A model generated the notes under the pieces. That model did no database searches and had not been told where the DNA came from. It was given only the letters and a program-made list of their open reading frames with translations. Source: Caedibacter sp052030685 (lineage in GTDB: Bacteria; Pseudomonadota; Gammaproteobacteria; Francisellales; Francisellaceae). From it: a DNA stretch of 12,611 nucleotides. A program made the position numbers and the translations under genes. The stretch is from contig NZ_JBQAJM010000042.1 of assembly GCF_052030685.1 (NCBI RefSeq), positions 1 to 12,611 of the forward strand, read 5' to 3'. Positions 1 through 6,723 of this stretch are shown here, in pieces. Numbering within the stretch: the first letter of the stretch is position 1; each line of letters begins with the position of its first letter.

Positions 1-2
1 CA

Positions 3-338
3 GTAGATTCCTTTGCTAACAACTTCAAAGATAAATTTAGCAAAAGTCAACATATTTTAGATGGGACAGCCGTGATATTTTGGTTGGTGTCGCTTAATTT
101 TTTACAAAATCGCTGTTATATTGCTAAGGAAAGATGCTACTCGTGAATCATTTAGCGTTGTTTAATGTCAAGGAAATGCTCGATGGTTTTGAGTTGTTGG
201 GTTGCAGTGAATAGCAAGGGCTGTTAACAATATCAAATGACTTAAAAGAGCGAAGAATTCAATGACAAAAATACTGTCAAATGGTTTGCGGGTGTTCTAA
301 AAGGACTAACTGATTTAAGGAAGGCTTTGCTGCATTAA
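3..338 (+). pseudogene. Decayed remnant of an unrecognised 'LDGTAVI' family gene (5' end outside window)
   Basis: The first frame is open from the window edge to a TGA at 144-146 and contains NNFKDKFSKS followed by LDGTAVI. The minus-strand fragment at 12398-12607 has the matching pattern DFKHYFGS...LDGTAVIGDFYFGS, and 22 bp around the motif are identical. Just after the motif this copy reads TGAT-ATTTTGG where the other has eleven extra bases, so an 11-bp deletion would explain why the frame is lost. A second open piece at 246-338 encodes VKWFAGVLKGLTDLRKALLH and a TAA stop. It resembles the end of the other copy (IKFFNKVMAK...YKDKLLVL, stop). I infer a gene broken by at least two frame changes whose C-terminus lies at 338. 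The family is not recognised, and the tail match is weak by eye. Confidence 0.55.
55..76 (+). repeat. 22-bp inverted repeat, left copy
   Basis: This stretch is the exact reverse complement of 12537-12558. It begins TTTTAGATGGG and ends CAGCCGTGAT, and it encodes the LDGTAVI motif of the left remnant. Identity stops abruptly on the upstream side. On the downstream side it resumes (ATTTTGG) after an 11-bp gap. It looks like shared coding sequence of two gene copies, not a transposon end. Confidence 0.85.
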
Positions 339-352
339 GAGAAGCGTCACCG

Positions 353-380
353 TTTAGGGTTGTTGCGGCAAAGATATAGT
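353..380 (+). promoter_or_regulatory. Possible weak promoter of the fad operon
   Basis: TATAGT at 375-380 matches the sigma-70 -10 consensus at five of six bases. TTTAGG at 353-358, with a 16-bp spacer, is a poor -35 (three of six). A start near 387 would leave a leader of about 48 nt before fadE. No FadR-like palindrome is recognisable. This is the best candidate in the 339-434 leader and is weakly supported. Confidence 0.2.
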
Positions 381-434
381 TAGGGTTGAGCTTTAGAATG
401 CTGGATTAAGTAAGTTAAGATTAAGGAAACGCGC

Positions 435-2732
435 ATGATCAAGAAAATCTATAAATCAAGTAAAAAATCTATGCCTCCTATCTCGGTAACTGAGCAAGTT
501 GCCTTAGATGCTGGAGACTGTTGGTATGAAAAGCAAGTTTTCCAAGGGTTGCCAGACTTTGACGAATTGCATCGTTTGCAGAAGTTTCAATTAAATGATG
601 AAGAACAGGCGTTTTTAGATAATGAAACCAATACGCTTTGCTCAATGATTGATGACTGGCAGGTGACGCACGTTGATCGCGATCTACCGGTAGCTGTCTG
701 GAATTTTATTCGTGAAAAAGGTTTTTTTGGACTCGTGATCCGCAAAGAATATGGTGGTAAAGGATTCTCAGCTGCGGCGCATTCTGAAATTGTGATGAAG
801 ATTGCAACCAAAAGTGTTTCAGCTGCGGTGACGGTGATGGTGCCTAATTCGTTAGGGCCTGGTGAGTTATTGCATCACTATGGCACGGATGAGCAAAAAG
901 ATATGTTCTTACCAAAATTAGCAACCGGTGTTGATATTCCTTGTTTTGCATTAACAGGTCCGACAGCAGGTTCAGATGCCACTTCTTTGCCAGATAAAGG
1001 TGTTGTTTGCAAGGGTGAGTATAATGGGCGTGAAGTTCTGGGTATTCGTTTAGAGAATATCAATAAACGTTATATTACCTTGGCACCTATTGCCACTTTA
1101 GTTGGCTTGGCATTTCAGTTACATGATCCAGATCAGTTACTAGGAGATACGGGGAAAGAGGGGATTACTTGCGCATTATTGCCGCATGATCATCCGGGGC
1201 TTGAAATTGGTAATCGTGCCTATCCATTATCACAAGCTTTTATGAATGGCACAATTCGTGGCAAAGATTTATTTATCCCAATAGATTGGGTTATTGGCGG
1301 ACAAAAAATGGCAGGTGAAGGCTGGCGTATGCTCGTTGAATGCTTGTCAATTGGACGGGCGATATCACTACCAGCATGTGGTACGGCTAATACGTTATTA
1401 TCAAGTGTTGCAACATCTGCATACAGTATGGTTCGAGAGCAATTCAAATCACCCATTGGTTACTTTGAAGGTGTGGAGGAGAAGTTGGCACAAATGGGTG
1501 GTCTTGCCTATCTTGCTAATGCCACAAGACAGTTTACCGTAGCAGCCGTTGATGCAGGTATCAAACCTTCGGTAGCATCTGCTATTTCTAAATACCATTT
1601 AACTGAAATGGGAAGAGATGTGCTTAATAACGCAATGGACATCCACGCAGGGCGTGCCGTCATTATGGGACCAAACAATTATTTAGCGCGCGGTTATCAA
1701 GCAACACCCGTTGGCATTACGGTTGAGGGTGCCAATATCATGACGCGTAATTTAATGATCTTTGGACAGGGAGCGATGCGTTGCCACCCCTATGTGCGTG
1801 ATGAATCTGAAAGCTTGATGAATAAAGATGAGAAAGAAGGCTTTGAGCAATTCTCAAAGCTTATGAAAAAACACATCAGTTATATGATGAAAAATACAGC
1901 ACGCACTTTTTGGTATGGCATCACCTGTGGTGCGACAGCAAAAGGTTATTCATCTAAGTTCAATAAATACTATAAGCGTATCACCCGTTTAAGTACGGTA
2001 TATGCCTGTGTGAATGATATCGCGCTGGTGAGCTTAGGTGGTGCACTCAAACGCAAAGAGCGCTTATCGGCACGTTTAGGTGATGTGATGAGTTACTTAT
2101 ATATGGCGTGTGCGGTATTGAAATATTATAAAGATAATGGCGAGGTCGCCACTGATGATGTTTTTGTTAGCTGGAGCTTACAGCATTGTCTATATGAAGC
2201 GCAAAATGCGTTATGTGAAATTTTTGCCAATTTCCCGAATAAGGCGTTGGCAGGAACATTGCGTTTTATGGCTTTTCCTTATGGTAAGCCATTTAAAAAG
2301 CCCGATGATCGTTTGGATCATAAGCTAGCACAAGCGTTATTAAAAGATGAGAAGACTCGTCAGCGCATGAAATCAATGTGTTATGTGCCAGAGGATGACA
2401 AGGATCCGGTAGGACGCGTTGAGATTGCGTATCAAGCAGTGCTTGCCGCAATACCCGTGCAAAAGAAAATCAAAGCAGCGATTAAAGCCGGCACAATACC
2501 AAAAGCCAGTTGGACAAATTCGATTGATAAGGCGCGCCAGCATAATATCATTAATGATGATGAGGTAACTTTACTTAAAGATGTGATGAAGCGTGTTAAT
2601 GATGTGATTCAAACAGATGAGTTCTCACCGTATGCCTTGGGTCCTAAAAATGCGCATCCAGAGTGGCGCGAAGCCTATGAAGCAATGCATAAGATGTCTG
2701 AAAAAGGTGAAAAATCAAAGGCAACAGTATAG
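435..2732 (+). CDS. fadE: Acyl-CoA dehydrogenase FadE (first step of beta-oxidation)
   Basis: A FAD-dependent acyl-CoA dehydrogenase that oxidises acyl-CoA to trans-2-enoyl-CoA and passes electrons to an electron-transfer partner. The 765-aa sequence aligns by eye with E. coli FadE (814 aa) nearly end to end: NSLGPGELLHHYGTDEQKD, CFALTGP.AGSDA.SLPD (from residue 170), RYITLAPIATLVGLAFQL, GWRMLVECLS, FEGVEE (344-349), ITVEGANIMTR and IFGQGAMRCHPYV. The C-terminal part (about 470-750), including LGGALKRKERLSARLGDV, is the extra FadE-specific region (DUF1974 type) absent from short acyl-CoA dehydrogenases. The N-terminal membrane-spanning part of E. coli FadE is missing: this protein starts just before PPISVTEQVALDAG and looks soluble. 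AAGGA at 423-427 sits 7 nt before the ATG and supports the start. It is the first gene of the fadE-fadB-fadA operon. The family call is firm. Confidence 0.95.
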   Translation: MIKKIYKSSKKSMPPISVTEQVALDAGDCWYEKQVFQGLPDFDELHRLQKFQLNDEEQAFLDNETNTLCSMIDDWQVTHVDRDLPVAVWNFIREKGFFGLVIRKEYGGKGFSAAAHSEIVMKIATKSVSAAVTVMVPNSLGPGELLHHYGTDEQKDMFLPKLATGVDIPCFALTGPTAGSDATSLPDKGVVCKGEYNGREVLGIRLENINKRYITLAPIATLVGLAFQLHDPDQLLGDTGKEGITCALLPHDHPGLEIGNRAYPLSQAFMNGTIRGKDLFIPIDWVIGGQKMAGEGWRMLVECLSIGRAISLPACGTANTLLSSVATSAYSMVREQFKSPIGYFEGVEEKLAQMGGLAYLANATRQFTVAAVDAGIKPSVASAISKYHLTEMGRDVLNNAMDIHAGRAVIMGPNNYLARGYQATPVGITVEGANIMTRNLMIFGQGAMRCHPYVRDESESLMNKDEKEGFEQFSKLMKKHISYMMKNTARTFWYGITCGATAKGYSSKFNKYYKRITRLSTVYACVNDIALVSLGGALKRKERLSARLGDVMSYLYMACAVLKYYKDNGEVATDDVFVSWSLQHCLYEAQNALCEIFANFPNKALAGTLRFMAFPYGKPFKKPDDRLDHKLAQALLKDEKTRQRMKSMCYVPEDDKDPVGRVEIAYQAVLAAIPVQKKIKAAIKAGTIPKASWTNSIDKARQHNIINDDEVTLLKDVMKRVNDVIQTDEFSPYALGPKNAHPEWREAYEAMHKMSEKGEKSKATV

Positions 2733-2774
2733 AGCATGTAAGAGATAAAAAGTCAAAATAAGGAGAATTTGTAA

Positions 2775-5474
2775 ATGAGTGAATTGGAGCAAATAAGCCA
2801 ATTAGAGCAGAAGTTTAACGAGATGGTGAAAGCTGTGCGTGATGCAACCATTGATTTTAAGCCGGATAACAATCAAAAGCTAAAGTTATATGCCTTTTAT
2901 AAGCAAGCAACGGTTGGTGATGTTGAAGGTAAATGCCCATCGGTTTTAAAAATGGTTGAACGTGCCAAGTGGATGGCGTGGGACTCTATTAAAGGGCAAT
3001 CAAAAGATCAGGCGATGCGTGGTTATCTGGCGGTTTTTGGACATGAATTTACTGAATATGAAGCACCTAAATCTAAAGCTTATACTCAAGCGGCGGTTAA
3101 ACCTGAACCTTCTAAGCGTTCGCATGTAGGGATTGAGAAAGTTGCCGTGCTGGGTGCCGGTGTGATGGGGGCGCAAATTGCTGCACACTTTGCTAATGCG
3201 CGAATTCCTGTCGTACTTTTTGATTTAAAAGCGAAAGAGGGTGCGCCAAATGCACTGATTGATGGTGCGTTACAGAAACTTACTAAGCTTAATCCCAAAC
3301 CTTTTGGTTCAGCGCAAGCGGTTAATTATATTACTGCGGCGAATTATGAAGATAATCTTGAATTGATCAAAGACTGCGATTTGATTATTGAGGCAATTGC
3401 TGAGCGTATGGATTGGAAAAAAGATTTGTATCACAACATTGCACCGCACGTGGCAAAACACGCGATTATTGCATCTAATACTTCAGGTTTAAGTATTGAA
3501 TCTCTCACTGAAAGTTTGCCAACGCATTTACATGCGCATTTCTGTGGCGTGCATTTCTTTAATCCACCGCGTTATATGCCGCTGGTTGAGTTGATTCCAC
3601 ATGGTGGCACTAAGGCGGAAGTACTGGATCAACTAGAAACTTTCCTAGTGCAAAAGTTGGGTAAAAGCATTATTCGTGCCAAAGATACGCCAAACTTTAT
3701 TGCTAATAGATTGGGTGTTTTCTCAATGTTGGCAACTTGCTACTACACTGAGAAGTTTAATATCCCACTTGAGGTTGTTGATGGTCTAACAGGCAAGAAA
3801 CTAGGACGCGCGAAGAGTGCAACCTATCGCACGGCAGATGTCGTTGGCTTGGATACTTTTGCCCATGTGGTCGATACGATGAAAAACTCGCTCACAGATG
3901 GTTGGGAGAAAGTATATCAGTTACCCAACTGGATCCATGCATTAATTGAACGGGGTGCCTTTGGGCAAAAGACGAAAAAAGGTCTTTATGTCAAAGAGAA
4001 AGATGGGCTTAAAGTGCTTGATTTGCAAAGCCAAACATACCGATTATCTGATCAGAAACCTGATAAAGCAGTCACTGAAATCCTGGGTGAAAAAGACTGG
4101 TCAGTGAAGTTGGAAAAATTAAAAAACATGGATCATCCACAAGCGCAATTTTTATGGTCTTGCTTTAGAGATAGCTTTCACTATGCTGCCTGTTTAGTCG
4201 GTGATATTTCTAATTATCCAAAAGATATGGATTTAGCGATTCGTTGGGGCTTTGGTTGGAAAGAAGGGATTTTTGAAACATGGCAGCAAGCCGGTTGGCA
4301 TCAGGTTATTGCGTGGATTGATGAAGATATCAAAGCCGGAAAAACGCTTTCAAGCAAGGCTTTACCACAATGGGTGTATGCGCTTGAGGATGGTGTTTAT
4401 GGTGATAATAAGTCTTTTAGTTTCACTGATAATGCACTGGTTGTGCGTCAAGAGTTACCAGTATACAAGCGTCAGTTACATAAGGACTATGTGCTAGGAG
4501 AGCACAGTATTACACCAAGTGTGACCCTATATGAAAATGAAGGCGTGCGCTTATGGAGTCTTGACGATGAGATTGGCACCTTAAGCTTCAAAAGCAAGAT
4601 GTGTTCCATAGGTGATGCCGTATTAGCGGGCATCTCAGAGGCGATTAAGATCGCTGAGCGTGAGCTTAAAGGTATGGTTATTTGGCAGGAGAAAGATATC
4701 TTCTCAGCAGGTGCCAACCTTGAGGAGTTTGGATTTAAATTCATGATGCATGGCAAAGAAGCTGTTTATGATGTTATTCAAAAAGGGCATCAAGTCATTA
4801 CCCAAGAACTGCGATATAGTAAAATTCCTGTGGTTGCAGCTGTTAAAGGCTTTGCTTTTGGTGGTGGTTGTGAAACATTGATGCATTGTGATGCAGTGGT
4901 TGCGGCACACGAGAGTTACATCGGTCTTGTAGAAGCCGGTGTCGGTATTATCCCTGGTTGGGGCGGTTCAAAAGAGATGGCAAAACGCGCCTCGACAGCC
5001 CAAGATCCATGGAAAGACTTTGAGAAGCGCTACAAGAACTTAGCCATGGCGCAAGTCGCAACAAGCGCTTATGAAGCCATCGAGATGGGCTTTTTGCGTG
5101 AGAGTGACACGGTGGTGATGAATAACAAAGAAATCCTAAGTGTTGCAATCGAAAAAGCACGATTCTTAGCATATTGCGGTTATCAGCCACCATTGAAGCA
5201 AAAAATCAAAGTCTTTGGTGAGGCAGGTATTGCCACCGTTAAAGGACTTTTGGTTAATATGCGTGATGGCAATCAAATCTCAGCACATGACTACAAGATC
5301 GCAGCAAATTTGGCTGATGCAATGTGTGGTGGTGAGATCGAGAAAGATACTTATGTTTCGGAAGATTGGCTACTTAAGCGTGAACTTGAAAACTTTGTTG
5401 AATTAGCGCTTTCTGAGAAAAGTGCAGCAAGAATGCAGCATATGTTAGAAACGGGTAAACCATTAAGAAATTAA
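2775..5474 (+). CDS. fadB: Trifunctional fusion: acyl-CoA-binding protein / 3-hydroxyacyl-CoA dehydrogenase / enoyl-CoA hydratase
   Basis: Catalyses hydration of 2-enoyl-CoA and NAD-dependent oxidation of 3-hydroxyacyl-CoA. Residues about 8-95 form an ACBP domain (LKLYAFYKQATVGDVEG, WMAWDSIKGQSKDQAMRGYL). Residues about 120-400 form the dehydrogenase, with nucleotide-binding G127-A-G129-V-M-G132 and HFFNP giving H260 and E272, the same 12-residue spacing as the E. coli FadB His450/Glu462 pair. The C-terminal hydratase (about 600-780) has GGGCE with E700 and GLVE with E720, the 20-residue spacing of E. coli FadB Glu119/Glu139. The dehydrogenase-then-hydratase order is that of Bacillus FadN, the reverse of E. 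coli FadB. The 899-aa length is about 110 more than FadN, accounted for by the ACBP domain. AAGGAG at 2760-2765 lies 9 nt before the ATG; the gap after fadE is 42 nt. The ACBP fusion matches the Francisella 'fadB/acbP' annotation (recalled). Confidence 0.95.
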   Translation: MSELEQISQLEQKFNEMVKAVRDATIDFKPDNNQKLKLYAFYKQATVGDVEGKCPSVLKMVERAKWMAWDSIKGQSKDQAMRGYLAVFGHEFTEYEAPKSKAYTQAAVKPEPSKRSHVGIEKVAVLGAGVMGAQIAAHFANARIPVVLFDLKAKEGAPNALIDGALQKLTKLNPKPFGSAQAVNYITAANYEDNLELIKDCDLIIEAIAERMDWKKDLYHNIAPHVAKHAIIASNTSGLSIESLTESLPTHLHAHFCGVHFFNPPRYMPLVELIPHGGTKAEVLDQLETFLVQKLGKSIIRAKDTPNFIANRLGVFSMLATCYYTEKFNIPLEVVDGLTGKKLGRAKSATYRTADVVGLDTFAHVVDTMKNSLTDGWEKVYQLPNWIHALIERGAFGQKTKKGLYVKEKDGLKVLDLQSQTYRLSDQKPDKAVTEILGEKDWSVKLEKLKNMDHPQAQFLWSCFRDSFHYAACLVGDISNYPKDMDLAIRWGFGWKEGIFETWQQAGWHQVIAWIDEDIKAGKTLSSKALPQWVYALEDGVYGDNKSFSFTDNALVVRQELPVYKRQLHKDYVLGEHSITPSVTLYENEGVRLWSLDDEIGTLSFKSKMCSIGDAVLAGISEAIKIAERELKGMVIWQEKDIFSAGANLEEFGFKFMMHGKEAVYDVIQKGHQVITQELRYSKIPVVAAVKGFAFGGGCETLMHCDAVVAAHESYIGLVEAGVGIIPGWGGSKEMAKRASTAQDPWKDFEKRYKNLAMAQVATSAYEAIEMGFLRESDTVVMNNKEILSVAIEKARFLAYCGYQPPLKQKIKVFGEAGIATVKGLLVNMRDGNQISAHDYKIAANLADAMCGGEIEKDTYVSEDWLLKRELENFVELALSEKSAARMQHMLETGKPLRN

Positions 5475-5491
5475 TAAGGAGTTTTTAAAAA

Positions 5492-6682
5492 ATGACTGAA
5501 CAAGCGGTATATATTGTTGCAGCGAAAAGATCAGCTGTTACTAAGGGTAAGCGTGGTGGTTTTGCTAAGAAGCGTCCCGATGATTTGTTAGCGGATATCT
5601 TAAAAGAAACGGTAAAAGAATCAGGTGTTAATCCTGAAGATATCGGTGATATCGTCATAGGCTGTGCCATGCCAGAAGGTGAGCAGGGTATGAATGTCGC
5701 GCGTATCTCAACACTTCTGGCAGGGTTGCCTGATTCGGTGCCTGCTTTTACAATTAATCGTTATTGCAGCTCAGGGCTGCAATCGATTGCGATTGCAGCT
5801 AATGAGATTGCTAAAGGTAATATGGACGTGGCAGTTGCCGGTGGGATTGAGTCGATGAGCATGATTCCATTTGGTGGTCATAATATTTCATTTAGTAGTG
5901 AGATTTTTACCAAAGATGAGAATGTCGCGATTGCCTATGGCATGGGGATTACTGCTGAGAATGTTGCTAAAGATTGGAATATCACACGCCAAATGCAGGA
6001 TGAGTTTTCATTAAAGAGTCATCAAAAAGCAACGTATGCGATTGAAAATGGATATTTCAATGATGAGATCATCCCCGTTAAGGTACACCATCGTCAACCG
6101 GATGAGGCGAAAGCCGAGATTGTTGACAATGAAAAAACGATTAAGATCGATGAAGGTGCGCGTAAAGATACATCGATTGAAGCACTAGCTAAGCTTAAAC
6201 CGGTGTTCGCAACGGGTGGTTCAGTGACTGCTGGTAATAGCTCGCAGGTTTCCGATGGTGCGGGTGCTGTGGTGTTAGTCAGTGAATCTTATTTGAAAAA
6301 ACATAATCTGACACCGCTTGGGAAGTTCCTAGGATTTGCGGTTGCTGGAGTTCCTGCGCGCATTATGGGGATAGGTCCGATTAAGGCGATTCCAAAAGTG
6401 CTTGAGCAAACCAATTTACAATTAGAAGATATCGATTGGTTTGAGTTAAATGAAGCATTTGCCGCACAATCCTTAGCTGTAATCAATGAATTAAAGCTTG
6501 ATGAGACTAAAGTCAACCCTTGTGGTGGTGCGATTGCTTTAGGACATCCGTTAGGTGCCACAGGTACGGTGCTGACGGTTAAAGCATTGCATGGTTTAAG
6601 AAGAACCGGCAAAAAATACGGTATGGTCACCATGTGTATTGGTACAGGCATGGGTGCTGCTGGTATTATTGAGGCGTGTTGA
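5492..6682 (+). CDS. fadA: 3-ketoacyl-CoA thiolase (acetyl-CoA C-acyltransferase) FadA
   Basis: Cleaves 3-ketoacyl-CoA with CoA to give acetyl-CoA and an acyl-CoA shortened by two carbons, the last step of each beta-oxidation turn. At 396 aa it has the usual thiolase length. The nucleophilic cysteine is C92 in NRYCSSGLQSIAIA. The second active-site motif is CGGAIALGHPLGATGT with H352, and the C-terminal motif is CIGTGMGAAG with C382. The 30-residue spacing between the latter two equals that in E. coli FadA (His343, Cys373). The NEAFAAQSLAVI motif is also present. AAGGAG at 5476-5481 lies 10 nt before the ATG and only 17 nt separate it from the fadB stop, so it is co-transcribed as the last operon gene. 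By sequence alone an acetoacetyl-CoA-type thiolase is the main alternative; the context favours FadA. Confidence 0.95.
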   Translation: MTEQAVYIVAAKRSAVTKGKRGGFAKKRPDDLLADILKETVKESGVNPEDIGDIVIGCAMPEGEQGMNVARISTLLAGLPDSVPAFTINRYCSSGLQSIAIAANEIAKGNMDVAVAGGIESMSMIPFGGHNISFSSEIFTKDENVAIAYGMGITAENVAKDWNITRQMQDEFSLKSHQKATYAIENGYFNDEIIPVKVHHRQPDEAKAEIVDNEKTIKIDEGARKDTSIEALAKLKPVFATGGSVTAGNSSQVSDGAGAVVLVSESYLKKHNLTPLGKFLGFAVAGVPARIMGIGPIKAIPKVLEQTNLQLEDIDWFELNEAFAAQSLAVINELKLDETKVNPCGGAIALGHPLGATGTVLTVKALHGLRRTGKKYGMVTMCIGTGMGAAGIIEAC

Positions 6683-6691
6683 AAGAGAGGG

Positions 6692-6723
6692 AACAGTTTC
6701 TGTGCGGAGACTGTTTACTTTTT
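6692..6723 (+). terminator. Rho-independent terminator of the fad operon
   Basis: AACAGTTTC (6692-6700) pairs with GAGACTGTT (6707-6715) in a 9-bp stem with one T-G wobble and the 6-nt loop TGTGCG. It is followed by TAC and five T (6719-6723). It begins 9 nt after the fadA stop. Its 3' arm and T run overlap the stop codon (6715-6717) and last codons of the convergent minus-strand gene. On the minus strand the hairpin is not followed by a T run, so it is best read as a plus-strand terminator. Confidence 0.7.

Noticed and set aside
134..214. Short plus-strand frame (26 codons) preceded by AAGGA
   Set aside because: The AAGGA-to-ATG spacing is only 3 nt and the frame lies inside the decayed remnant. 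It is most likely debris.
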